From Firmicutes bacterium CAG:95 (lineage in GTDB: Bacteria > Bacillota > Clostridia > Lachnospirales > Lachnospiraceae): a DNA stretch of 24,778 nucleotides. Below are positions 1 through 7,214 of the stretch, in pieces. The notes beneath the pieces are model-generated. The model was given only the letters and a program-made list of their open reading frames with translations, ran no database searches and was not told the origin of the DNA. The translations under genes and the position numbers were made by a program. Where the stretch lies: contig FR902945.1 of the NCBI GenBank assembly GCA_000438155.1, positions 6,122 to 30,899 of the forward strand. Direction: 5' to 3'. Position 1 is the first letter of the stretch. Every line of letters begins with the position of its first letter.

Positions 1-714
1 CTGCATTCCTGCAATATTGAAAGTTTTGGTGGGAGCGATACACATAATGCATTGATTCCTGCAAATTTCTGATACCGATGCATAAGGTACATATTCTTTC
101 CCTGGATCCGTAAGGTCACAGTGAATTTCGTCTGAAATGACAAGTACATGATACTTATCACACAGCTCGCCTACTCTTGCAATCGTTTCCCGGTCCCAGA
201 TCTTACCTCCCGGATTCTGGGGATTGCAGAAAATCAAAAGTGATGTCTGGGGATCGGACAGCTTCTCTTCCAGATCTTCAAAGTCAATATGATATCCATC
301 CTCTTCATAAATCAGTTTATTTTCTAATACATTACGTCCGTTATTATAGATAGAATTGAAGAAAATGTTATATACCGGAGTCATAACTACCACTTTTTCC
401 GCTGGAGTGGTCAACTTCCGAACCGTACTCGAGATTGCCGGAATCACACCCGTACAGAAAATCAGCCAGTCCTTTTCCATCGTAAAATGGTGTCTCAATT
501 TCCACCAGTCCACATACGCCTGCTGCCATTCCTCCGGAATGATCGAATACCCGAATACTCCATGTGCGGCACGCTTCTCAATCGCCTCGCGGATCTCCGG
601 AGCCGTCTGAAAGTCCATATCCGCTACCCACATGGGTAATTCCTTCTCTTCTACATCCCATTTCAAGGAATTGGTATTGCGCCGGTCGATGATTTCATCA
701 AAGTGATAGGTCAC
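1..714 (-). CDS. MalY/PatB-family PLP-dependent C-S lyase (aminotransferase class I fold), C-terminus cut by window edge
   Basis: The product belongs to the MalY/PatB group of PLP enzymes, cytosolic cystathionine beta-lyase-like proteins that cleave C-S bonds of cystathionine or cysteine conjugates. The visible 238 residues carry the family opening YHFDEIIDRR near the start, the NPQNPGG segment, the SDEIHCD motif (PLP-pyridine Asp) and PTKTFNIAG, whose Lys230 should be the PLP Schiff-base lysine. About 150 C-terminal residues lie outside the window. I chose GTG at 714 because GGAGG sits 8 bases upstream and the protein then starts MTYHFDEII, as homologues do. An in-frame ATG at 729 has no good ribosome binding site. 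The gene follows the DUF3737 gene on the same strand with a short gap, so the two are probably cotranscribed. Substrate cannot be assigned from sequence. Confidence 0.9.
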   Translation of the reverse strand, partial: MTYHFDEIIDRRNTNSLKWDVEEKELPMWVADMDFQTAPEIREAIEKRAAHGVFGYSIIPEEWQQAYVDWWKLRHHFTMEKDWLIFCTGVIPAISSTVRKLTTPAEKVVVMTPVYNIFFNSIYNNGRNVLENKLIYEEDGYHIDFEDLEEKLSDPQTSLLIFCNPQNPGGKIWDRETIARVGELCDKYHVLVISDEIHCDLTDPGKEYVPYASVSEICRNQCIMCIAPTKTFNIAGMQ

Positions 715-840
715 TGCTGTTTCCTCCATTGTTTTCTTTCTGGTTCCTCTGCGGCAAGCTCTCTCGGCTTGCTCTGCTTCGTTTCCGGCACCTCTTCTGC
801 CGTGCCATTCATAAGCTGTCGGTTTGCTCTTCTTTGGCTC

Positions 841-1707
841 TCAATTTTCTCTTTCTCCGGCAGAATTGGTGCACACGATTCTGGTTTTGGCAGGATCTAC
901 TTTATCCTTCTCAATGATGAGTTTTCCAATTTCTTCTGCGCGGATCACGCCTTCACTCGGATTTAAGACACTGTCGATCTTATTGGTGATTTCTGCATCG
1001 ACCGTAGAATACTCGAAGGCCAGTGTCGTATTTAAAAGCTTGCAGTTCTTCATCACCAGATTGTCAATGTAGCACATTCCCTGTAAGCTTTCGATCGTAC
1101 AGTTAATCAGCGTCAGATTCTTTGCATTCCAGCCAAGGTATTCTCCTGAAATAAAGGAATCATATACCGTTACGTTCTCGGTGTTCCAAAACGCATCCTT
1201 GGAAAGTAGACGGGATGAGCGGATTTCCATATTTTTCACGCCATCGAAGGAATAATTTCCATAAAGAGTGAGGTTCTGGATATTCATATTCTGGCTGTTC
1301 ATGGCAAAGTAATCACCCCTTGCCGTCACCTGATCAATCGTTACTCCATCGCAACTCCAGAGTGTCTCTGCTGCATTGGCAAAAGAAACATTCCGCAGGA
1401 TGACATCCTTACAACGACGGAAATTCTTCGGTGCTTCAATCGCACAATCCTCAACCGTGATTTCATCCGTATACCATACCCCGGCACGAGCCATCTCAAA
1501 CCAGGTACTGTCCTTTACAGTGACACTCTTTGAATACCACAGAGGATATTTCCACTTAAACATGCTTCCTGTCAACTCAATATTACGGCTTTCCTTTAAC
1601 GGGGACTCACCGTCTGCAAAGGTTGTATCCATAATCCGGAGATCATGTCCCTGAAACAAGGCACGCTCTCCTGTTAAAAACTGCTGTTTCATTTCTTCCA
1701 TCATCAT
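841..1707 (-). CDS. DUF3737 family protein (right-handed beta-helix, function unknown)
   Basis: This 288-residue protein has the signature of DUF3737. The N-terminal block has FLTGERALFQGHDLRIMDTT and ESRNIELTGSMFKWKYPLWY. It is followed by repeats of about 20 residues of the form 'N-(V/L)-(T/V)-(V/I)-x-D-(S/C)', as in ENVTVYDSFI, KNLTLINCTI and DNLVMKNCKL, which build a parallel beta-helix. There is no signal peptide or membrane segment, so it is probably cytosolic. No catalytic residues are known to me for the family. The start follows AAAGGAG by 4 bases (three consecutive ATGs, the second equally possible). It precedes the MalY/PatB-like gene on the same strand. Function is unknown; a carbohydrate-related role is only suggested by the fold. 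Confidence 0.88.
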   Translation of the reverse strand: MMMEEMKQQFLTGERALFQGHDLRIMDTTFADGESPLKESRNIELTGSMFKWKYPLWYSKSVTVKDSTWFEMARAGVWYTDEITVEDCAIEAPKNFRRCKDVILRNVSFANAAETLWSCDGVTIDQVTARGDYFAMNSQNMNIQNLTLYGNYSFDGVKNMEIRSSRLLSKDAFWNTENVTVYDSFISGEYLGWNAKNLTLINCTIESLQGMCYIDNLVMKNCKLLNTTLAFEYSTVDAEITNKIDSVLNPSEGVIRAEEIGKLIIEKDKVDPAKTRIVCTNSAGEREN

Positions 1708-1764
1708 TTAACTCCTTTGTATTACCATATTACGCTGTTGTGGCCGCAGTGACTTTAAATCTGT

Positions 1765-1941
1765 TCAAGAACCTTTACTGTTCCAATGCCAGACTTTTAT
1801 CTCCCACATACCAGTAATCGCAGCATTCACCGCCCAGTGCTTCGGTCTGTGTCCGGATAAGCCGGCATATTTTACAGTTTCATTTACCATAAATTTATAC
1901 ACCGTATTTACACACCCGTCAAGTGGGCAGATTATATCCAT
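1765..1941 (-). CDS. Possible small hypothetical protein, 58 residues
   Basis: A short frame starts at ATG 1941, six bases after a GGAG site, and ends with TGA at 1765. A TTG start at 1953 is also possible. The product begins MDIICPLDGCVN and ends in a tryptophan-rich stretch (MWEIKVWHWNSKGS). I do not recognise a family, and it has no signal peptide or membrane helix. Support comes from the ribosome binding site and from a promoter-like element at 1982-2012 reading towards it. It could equally be the remnant of a longer gene or non-coding leader upstream of the DUF3737 gene. Confidence 0.3.
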   Translation of the reverse strand: MDIICPLDGCVNTVYKFMVNETVKYAGLSGHRPKHWAVNAAITGMWEIKVWHWNSKGS

Positions 1942-1981
1942 CACTTTCTCCAAATGCTCTTAACCGCAGAAACCTGTTTTT

Positions 1982-2012
1982 ATTTTAGCACCTAAACCTC
2001 ACTTCAAGTCAA
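1982..2012 (-). promoter_or_regulatory. Candidate promoter with 19-bp spacer (MerR-type layout)
   Basis: On the minus strand TTGACT (2012-2007) and TAAAAT (1987-1982) are separated by 19 bases. Inside the spacer, ACTTGAAG on one side faces a weaker half, TTTAGGT, on the other. Promoters activated by MerR-family regulators typically have a 19-bp spacer holding a dyad and often the ACTTG / AGGT edges. The dyad here is degenerate, so the call is tentative. It would drive the small ORF and then the DUF3737 and lyase genes. Confidence 0.35.
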
Positions 2013-2016
2013 GTTT

Positions 2017-2040
2017 TTTGGAAATAGTAGACTTTCCAAA
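2017..2040. repeat. Inverted repeat upstream of the deaminase gene
   Basis: TTTGGAAA at 2017-2024 and TTTCCAAA at 2033-2040 are perfect complements around an 8-base loop. The repeat lies between the candidate minus-strand promoter at 1982-2012 and a TATAAT at 2081-2086 that could serve the deaminase gene. It could be an operator. No T-tract makes it a convincing terminator. Confidence 0.4.
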
Positions 2041-2133
2041 GCGTTGCTGATATACTTTAAAAATATGAAAATGCAAATGATATAATAGATCACTAATGAA
2101 TCGTCGCATCTTTGTTTTAAGGAGATAAAATTC

Positions 2134-2526
2134 ATGGACAATACATGGAACAAATTATATGATGCTGCAAAACAGGTATTAAATCCTCGGGAAATTTCTA
2201 AAATGATAGAAGCAGGCGGCGTTGCCGCTGCAATAGAATCAACATCAGGGAAAATATATGTTGGAGTGTGTGTCGATACTGCATGTACACTGGGTATATG
2301 TGCCGAGCGCAATGCGATCTTCCACATGATTACCAATGGTGAAAATGCAATCCGGCGGGTTATTGCAATCAACCGTACAGGAAAAGCGATTCCACCCTGC
2401 GGTGCCTGTCGTGAATTCATGACACAGTTAATGCCGGACAGTTATCGTACAGTTGAAATTATGATGGATTACGAAACCAATAAAGTGGTAACCCTGGGTG
2501 AACTTACTCCGGAGTGGTGGATTTAG
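2134..2526 (+). CDS. cdd: Cytidine deaminase family protein
   Basis: A small zinc-dependent deaminase of the cytidine deaminase superfamily (130 residues, normal for the tetrameric class), acting in pyrimidine salvage in the cytosol by turning cytidine or deoxycytidine into the uridine form. The zinc and catalytic motifs are visible: CAERNA near residue 53 (zinc Cys and catalytic Glu) and PCGACRE near residue 88 (two zinc cysteines). The ATG at 2134 is preceded by AAGGAG with 8 bases spacing. It runs alone on the plus strand and converges with the broken UPF0175 gene, the two stop codons overlapping by 4 bases. Related branches include blasticidin-S-type deaminases, so the exact substrate is inferred. 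Confidence 0.9.
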   Translation: MDNTWNKLYDAAKQVLNPREISKMIEAGGVAAAIESTSGKIYVGVCVDTACTLGICAERNAIFHMITNGENAIRRVIAINRTGKAIPPCGACREFMTQLMPDSYRTVEIMMDYETNKVVTLGELTPEWWI

Positions 2527-2822
2527 GTTACATCTAATTTCCTCTGCTCCTTCTTTAGTTGTTCATAGGTTTCCAGTTCTGTGTCCAGTTCATCTATTGT
2601 CATATCAAAATAGGAATACCCCATTTTATCATATATATCTATCAATTCGGATTTTCTTATACCCAGAATTTATGCTGCTCTTCCATGTGATATTGTCTGA
2701 TTTAGTATATAAGGGTACAGAAGAAGGGCATTCCGGACAAGTTCTGTTTCTTCATCTGTATCAACAATGTATTTTTTCATTTCGGCCGGCACCTTAATGG
2801 TTACTGACTCCGTCTTTACCAT
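2523..2822 (-). pseudogene. UPF0175 family protein, interrupted by an in-frame stop codon
   Basis: Reading from ATG 2822 (GGGGTGACGAT ribosome binding site) gives MVKTESVTIKVPAEM, then LVRNALLLYPYI and ISHGRAA, then TAA at codon 51. The same frame continues with ILGIRKSELIDIYDKMG, YSYFDMTIDEL and a lysine-rich tail to TAA at 2523. UPF0175 proteins are small antitoxin-like proteins whose core reads HGRAAEILGI, so the TAA stands exactly where the conserved Glu codon (GAA) belongs: one G-to-T change, no frameshift. The full frame would encode 99 residues. Only the first 50 are made if the stop is real. No DUF3368 PIN toxin partner is adjacent, but a PIN/NYN-like gene lies just upstream on the same strand. 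It could also be a sequencing error. Confidence 0.8.
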
Positions 2823-2933
2823 ATCGTCACCCCTTTTCAACATTCTGAACCTAGTATTCTTATTTACATATTTTATTATACTCATATCCTTTCCTTTCAT
2901 CAATGCTTTTCAAAAACATGTAGGATATACTGC

Positions 2934-3608
2934 TTAATGCTTGCTATCCATACTGTCTTTTATCATTTGATATATTTTCGTTCCATCCTTGCGTCCAAAT
3001 TCATGTAATGCTCCTGTATATAAAGCTTTCTTTCCCTGACTCTTTCTTGTGAAAACCAAATTAAGTATTTCCGTATTTTTCTCTTCGTACATTGTTCCTT
3101 TCAAAAGTTGGGTTAACTCTCTACTAATTCTATTTCGCTCTTCTATCTTGCCATACTCCGTTGTAAGATCTAAAAACGTCTTACGGTGTAGCAATAATTT
3201 TCTTCTTTGCTTATCCTCCGGATTGGTAAACAGTGTAAGCGCATTTTCTATATTTTCGGCTTTAACAATACGGACATTCAGTGTTTCCTGATCCATAGCG
3301 AAGAAATCGATTACTGCTTGAAATCCTTTGTCATTACTAATGATTGCAATTTCATCTTCTCCCCTCTCACTCATCACCCCACACTCAGCTGCAATATAGA
3401 AATCCAGTGCATTCTTTCCTGCTCCTTTTAACTTTATAACCCGAAATTTGCATCCACTCTCTATAATATCCTGCATATGATCATATCGGATCCTTGTACA
3501 ACAATTACTATAAAAAATAATCAAAGTATCTTTCTCGCATAGAGCATCTGCCCCCTTCAAACCATTGGATCCGCTAACATTTTCATAATCAACTAACAAT
3601 GCCGGCAT
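2934..3608 (-). CDS. PIN/NYN-like domain protein (putative ribonuclease)
   Basis: The N-terminal half resembles NYN/PIN-like metal-dependent RNases. It opens MPALLVDYENV (Asp7), then GKNALDFYIAAE (Asp69), then AIISNDKGFQAV (Asp93), three acidic residues in the family order that bind Mg2+ in active members. The C-terminal 100 residues are charged, helical and not recognised. I chose ATG 3608 because homologues of this type begin at the 'LVDYEN' strand. A longer in-frame start at 3662 sits inside the operator palindrome and lacks a ribosome binding site. The gene is divergent from an XRE regulator across a shared operator region, which suggests autoregulated control as in toxin-antitoxin or phage-defence modules. 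The RNase activity is inferred, and the native partner is unknown. Confidence 0.75.
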   Translation of the reverse strand: MPALLVDYENVSGSNGLKGADALCEKDTLIIFYSNCCTRIRYDHMQDIIESGCKFRVIKLKGAGKNALDFYIAAECGVMSERGEDEIAIISNDKGFQAVIDFFAMDQETLNVRIVKAENIENALTLFTNPEDKQRRKLLLHRKTFLDLTTEYGKIEERNRISRELTQLLKGTMYEEKNTEILNLVFTRKSQGKKALYTGALHEFGRKDGTKIYQMIKDSMDSKH

Positions 3609-3654
3609 ATAATCTGCTGTTCTCCTCTTGCATCTGAATATTTTATACGATATA

Positions 3655-3701
3655 ATAACCATTGGTTAGATTGTTTTTATGTTATCATAACCAATGGTTA
3701 T
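3655..3701. promoter_or_regulatory. Twin palindromic operator between the nuclease-like gene and the XRE regulator
   Basis: Two near-identical palindromes, ATAACCATTGGTTA at 3655-3668 and ATAACCAATGGTTAT at 3687-3701, lie with centres about 32 bp apart, close to three helical turns. Each is the reverse complement of the other in its core. They occupy the divergent promoter region, and the second lies about 20 bp before the regulator start codon. This is the expected layout for cooperative binding by the dimeric XRE protein at 3720. The assignment to that protein is an inference. Confidence 0.75.
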
Positions 3702-3719
3702 TGGCAAGAGGTATTTATT

Positions 3720-4061
3720 ATGCATTTTTATCCGGAAAGATTACAACAGGTACGAGCGGCCTTAAAGATAACCAAGGCCGAAGCGGCACGCCGCCTAAAT
3801 ATTTCAGCAATGGCCTATGGCCGCTATGAAAAGGGAGAACGCGAACCTTCTTATCAGTCTGTGTGCTACATTGCCCAGACCTTTCATTGTAATCCGGATT
3901 ATTTATATGGCCTTTCAGATGAAATGAATGCCGACTACATCATGATTTCCCGTTCGGAAAACCCGGAGTTATACTCTCTTCTTTTGGACATTCAGGAAAA
4001 TAAGGATATGAAAGAGCGTATTTTAGCCTATTTCAGGACGTGCTGCCTACGAGAAAGCTAA
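3720..4061 (+). CDS. XRE-family (Cro/C1-type) transcriptional regulator
   Basis: A 113-residue DNA-binding protein with one helix-turn-helix in residues about 5-62: LQQVRAALKITKAEAARRL, then ISAMAYGRYEKGEREPSYQS, ending in the typical IAQTFHCNPDYLYGLSD. The C-terminal 45 residues are acidic and probably used for dimerisation. The ATG follows AAGAGG by 8 bases. It is divergent from the PIN/NYN-like gene and has two palindromic sites just upstream, so it most likely represses itself and that neighbour. It could alternatively act as the antitoxin-type partner of the nuclease-like protein. Confidence 0.88.
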   Translation: MHFYPERLQQVRAALKITKAEAARRLNISAMAYGRYEKGEREPSYQSVCYIAQTFHCNPDYLYGLSDEMNADYIMISRSENPELYSLLLDIQENKDMKERILAYFRTCCLRES

Positions 4062-4133
4062 TATTTCCATCAGAAGGTTTATATTTTTTGCAAGATTGCT
4101 ATAACAGAAAATCAGAATCAGGGAGATACCTAT

Positions 4134-4262
4134 ATGAATGTTTCCTTTTTCAGGAAAACAGACATTCCGGATCATCTTGCTGTTGAAAAATGTACACGGG
4201 AACAGATTCTGATGTGCTTTGAAGCATATGAGCATCCAGATTGCCAGACAATGTTTGATTAA
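4134..4262 (+). CDS. Small hypothetical protein, 42 residues
   Basis: ATG 4134 follows GGGAGA by 7 bases and the frame runs to TAA at 4260. The product starts MNVSFFRKTDIPDHLAV and ends EHPDCQTMFD. It is soluble and acidic with two cysteines. I do not recognise a family. It fills most of the gap between the XRE gene and the EamA transporter and is on the same strand. It could be a genuine small gene or a degraded gene end. Confidence 0.4.
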   Translation: MNVSFFRKTDIPDHLAVEKCTREQILMCFEAYEHPDCQTMFD

Positions 4263-4309
4263 TTTCATCTGATCCGCAAATGAATGAAAAGAAAGACAGG
4301 TTAACCCTC

Positions 4310-5266
4310 ATGGACAACTACATTAAAAACCCCAAATATAAATCCATACTGGCTTTTTTCTGTGCATTTGGATGGTCTCTGGCATACCCTCTTATCAAAA
4401 TCGGCTATGAACAGTTTGCGATTCCTTCCTCGGATCCGGGTGGAAAAATCATATTTGCAGGTGTACGCTTCTTTTTCGCAGGATTCTTCGTACTGCTTTT
4501 CTGCCAGTCCAGAAAAATGAACCTTGCTATGCAGAACAAAACGGATGCTTCATGGCTCCTGCTCCTTGCCATCGTGAATACGACACTTCATTATATGTTC
4601 GCCTATATCGGCCTTGGCTATAATGCAAGCGCACGATCCACGATTCTGGATTCAATGGGCGGTTTTTTCCTGATTATCCTGTCGGTTCTTATTTTTGCAG
4701 ATGATAAACTGACTCTTCCCAAGCTGGCAGGCTGTGCACTTGGAATTGCGGGAATTATTTCGATCAATATGGAACCGGGAGTCAACTACTTCTCTAATAT
4801 CACTTTCCTGGGTGACGGAATGATTCTCCTGAATGCATTCTGCGCCGCTCTTGGTGGTGTGATTACCCGGGTGGTTTCAAAGAAAATGAACATAATGTGT
4901 GCAACCGGCTTAAGTATGCTAATCGGAGGTGTATTTCTTCTGATAACCGGTTTCCTGATCGGAACAGACCATGCATGGACGTGGACTTTGAAAGGGGTTA
5001 TCGTATTACTCATCCTGATTCTGATTTCCGCAGTTTGTTTTGCTGTTTATAATGAATTACTTGCCTGTCACCCGATCAGTAAAATAGCGATTTACAATGC
5101 ACTGATTCCTGTGTTGGGCGTTATTTTCGCTTCCCTGCTGCTTCACGAAGAACTGAAATGGCAGTATTTCCTTGCCGTCGTGATGGTAGCCTGCGGAATC
5201 TGGCTTGTGAACAGGGCACCGCATAATCGAACGCAGGAACCGGAAACCAAAGAGCAACATGATTAA
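4310..5266 (+). CDS. EamA/DMT-family transporter
   Basis: An inner-membrane drug/metabolite transporter superfamily protein of about 318 residues with roughly ten hydrophobic segments arranged as two EamA repeats. The first repeat begins SILAFFCAFGWSLAYPL. The second includes LLNAFCAALGGVITRVV and ends IYNALIPVLGVIFASLLL, HEELKWQYFLAVVMVACGIW. The short charged tail is cytosolic. Start choice is uncertain: ATG 4310 has AGG 9 bases upstream and gives MDNYIKNPKYK, while ATG 4280 is in frame but has no ribosome binding site. It converges with the AbiEii gene 23 bases downstream. A fragment of a second, related EamA gene occurs at 7805-7856. Substrate is unknown; family members export amino acids or metabolites. 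Confidence 0.88.
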   Translation: MDNYIKNPKYKSILAFFCAFGWSLAYPLIKIGYEQFAIPSSDPGGKIIFAGVRFFFAGFFVLLFCQSRKMNLAMQNKTDASWLLLLAIVNTTLHYMFAYIGLGYNASARSTILDSMGGFFLIILSVLIFADDKLTLPKLAGCALGIAGIISINMEPGVNYFSNITFLGDGMILLNAFCAALGGVITRVVSKKMNIMCATGLSMLIGGVFLLITGFLIGTDHAWTWTLKGVIVLLILILISAVCFAVYNELLACHPISKIAIYNALIPVLGVIFASLLLHEELKWQYFLAVVMVACGIWLVNRAPHNRTQEPETKEQHD

Positions 5267-5289
5267 TTTCTTCTTACCAGTTTCCCTGT

Positions 5290-6240
5290 TTAACTTCTCT
5301 GTTCCATTTTCCAGATCGCCATTGGATGATTCTTTATATTAGTCAGTATCTTTTCATCTGAAAACAATAATTCTGGTTTATATTCTTTACCCTCAAATGC
5401 ATTCAAATATTCCTCTTCCTGTGGTGTTAAAATCATCAATTCAGCAATGAATTTCTTAGCTGCCGCTTTTCTTTCTTCCAAATTAAAATTATCTTTTTTT
5501 CTTAAAACAGGAAACAAATCCCTTCGGATTTTTAAAAAATCCAATCTGTCAATAGCTGAGGTATCAAATGTTTTATTAATTATCTCTGCGGAAATAGAAG
5601 CATAAAAGATAATGCACTTTCTAAAAAGTTCATATTCACTCTCATCAAACAAACCGTAAAAAAGCATATTATTAAAATCATACAGATCTCTTGCTGCCGC
5701 CCTACTCATCAAAGCATTAACCTTAGCGGCAAAAATTTCCATCGGCTCAAGTGTTCGGATTTCCATAGAATCGTCAAATGCATCCGTTACAATCTTTCTC
5801 TCAACCGGTGCAAAAATATGTGACCGCAAGGAATAGTTAATTTCCACTTTGATGTTATCCCTGTTGCCACCTGCGTTTTGATACTGAAACAAAAATGAAT
5901 CCAGACTATGACTGTATCTCGAGGATTCTGACAAATGATATCCCTCTTCCTGCATATATCGCTGCAAGCGTTCTGTTATCTCTTTACGGTTCACTTCCGT
6001 ATCTGCTTTGGAATAGTTTGGTGTAAAATCCATATCAATATCTACTGAAAGTCTCGGAAGATTAAAAATTGTCATATTAATTGCTGTGCCGCCCTTCAGT
6101 ACAAGGTGTTCCTTTAAATATTTATCCTCATTGAAATATCGTAATATTTCTTTCAGACGCAATACTTTTTCGAATGTATCTCTGACAAATCCTCTTTCTT
6201 TGGCTGCCTTACCTAATTCAACTCTGTTATATTCTATCAT
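5290..6240 (-). CDS. abiEii: AbiEii/AbiGii-family nucleotidyltransferase toxin
   Basis: Toxin half of an AbiE type IV toxin-antitoxin and abortive-infection module: a DUF1814 nucleotidyltransferase fold protein that blocks growth when unchecked. The family motifs are in order: LVLKGGTAIN (residues 47-56), LSVDIDMDF with the metal-binding Asp67 and Asp69, NIKVEINYS in the middle, and EIFAAKVNALMSRAAARDLYD. I chose ATG 6240 because GGAG lies 9 bases upstream; an ATG at 6255 has no properly spaced site. The gene overlaps the end of abiEi by 14 bases, so the two are translationally coupled. Length (316 residues) is normal and no key motif is missing, so the toxin looks intact. Confidence 0.87.
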   Translation of the reverse strand: MIEYNRVELGKAAKERGFVRDTFEKVLRLKEILRYFNEDKYLKEHLVLKGGTAINMTIFNLPRLSVDIDMDFTPNYSKADTEVNRKEITERLQRYMQEEGYHLSESSRYSHSLDSFLFQYQNAGGNRDNIKVEINYSLRSHIFAPVERKIVTDAFDDSMEIRTLEPMEIFAAKVNALMSRAAARDLYDFNNMLFYGLFDESEYELFRKCIIFYASISAEIINKTFDTSAIDRLDFLKIRRDLFPVLRKKDNFNLEERKAAAKKFIAELMILTPQEEEYLNAFEGKEYKPELLFSDEKILTNIKNHPMAIWKMEQRS

Positions 6241-6994
6241 CTTGAAATGCTCCATTCTTCAATTTGTAGATTTCATCAGGTACAACTAATTTCCATTCCT
6301 TGATATATGTGCCATTTGTAAATTCCTTTGTCAGATATCGTTTACTCTTCCCGGTTTTAGATTGGCACATTTCAAAAAAGCTATGACTGAGCCCTAACTT
6401 ATCTCGATATGGATACAGGATAAACCCTGTTTTTTGATATAAAAACTGATTATGATATTCCTGTAAATAACCTGTCAGCTTTTCTTCATTTAAAGATGTA
6501 AAGCCGTCAATATTTGCCAGCACTTCTTCAATTCCTGAAATTTTATCCATATCTTTTATACTGTCTAGCGTAGTCCGTTCTTTATCTGTTATCCGTACTC
6601 CACCGCTATAATGGACATTCTCTATTCCTAATTTGCATTTGGAGGCTACATAACAGTAAGTATATCCGTCAAATTCAAATTCCTTAAATGGTGTCTCTGA
6701 TGATACATAAACATCATAGTACACCTGATCACACACTCCATAATATTCCATGGCTGTATGATGGGAAATGTAGGCGGTCTGACTGACTGCGCTTCCAATC
6801 TGATACTTATTCGCCACCGGACATCCGGTTTCTCCGCTGATGCAGGTATACATGTTTTTCCTGATTCTCACGATAAGTTCCTGTGCAATCAGCCGCCTGA
6901 CTGCCGTTCGTGCAGCTTCTATATTATTGTAATATTGATTGATATCTTCCAACGTAAACACTGGCTTATTTAATAATTCATAATATAAATTCAT
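6227..6994 (-). CDS. abiEi: AbiEi-like antitoxin, transcriptional repressor of the AbiE module
   Basis: The 255-residue product has an N-terminal winged-helix region (LNKPVFTLEDINQYY, then ARTAVRRLIAQELIVRIRKN) followed by an AbiEi-type body with YISHHTAMEYYGV, RITDKERTTLDSIKDMD and a C-terminal segment near the toxin start. In known AbiE systems this protein neutralises AbiEii without direct complex formation (type IV) and represses its own promoter by binding inverted repeats. Such a repeat is present here at 7022-7047. The start ATG 6994 is preceded by AGG at 9 bases. It is the first gene of the pair and overlaps abiEii. Confidence 0.85.
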   Translation of the reverse strand: MNLYYELLNKPVFTLEDINQYYNNIEAARTAVRRLIAQELIVRIRKNMYTCISGETGCPVANKYQIGSAVSQTAYISHHTAMEYYGVCDQVYYDVYVSSETPFKEFEFDGYTYCYVASKCKLGIENVHYSGGVRITDKERTTLDSIKDMDKISGIEEVLANIDGFTSLNEEKLTGYLQEYHNQFLYQKTGFILYPYRDKLGLSHSFFEMCQSKTGKSKRYLTKEFTNGTYIKEWKLVVPDEIYKLKNGAFQDDRI

Positions 6995-7021
6995 AATCCG
7001 TTACCTGTTTATTTTTTATTT

Positions 7022-7047
7022 CAAACAGGTCATATTTGACCTGTTTG
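7022..7047 (-). promoter_or_regulatory. Inverted repeat, candidate AbiEi operator
   Basis: CAAACAGGTCA at 7022-7032 and TGACCTGTTTG at 7037-7047 are perfect 11-bp complements around TATT. A partial third half-site, ACCTGTTTA, lies at 7012-7020. A minus-strand TATAAT (7069-7064) is just upstream, so the repeat would sit over the transcription start of abiEi. AbiEi proteins are known to autorepress through such repeats. A terminator is unlikely because the element lies 28 bases before the start codon and lacks a T-tract. Confidence 0.7.
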
Positions 7048-7144
7048 TTATTATTTTTAAACTATTATATCATGAATAATTAATTTGAAATAGATTATTT
7101 ATCACATTTCTTTGCAATACTAAAAATGACGGGCGCATTATCAA

Positions 7145-7199
7145 ACAGTAGATTTCCTGACAAGTTATTGCTATACTCTATTTAGCCCAATCGGAATTA
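7145..7199 (+). repeat. Copy A of a duplicated promoter region
   Basis: This stretch upstream of the metallo-hydrolase gene is closely similar to 8020-8072. Both share ACAGTAGATTTCC, then TTATTGCTATACT, then CCAAT and GAATT in the same order, with roughly four of five bases identical. TATACT may be the -10 box. Duplicated leaders in front of unrelated genes suggest past recombination. Confidence 0.75.
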
Positions 7200-7214
7200 G
7201 ACAAGGAGATGTCT

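Noticed and set aside
2004..2420. 138-codon minus-strand frame opposite the deaminase
   Set aside because: It is antisense to a clear cytidine deaminase with intact motifs and has no recognisable protein features.
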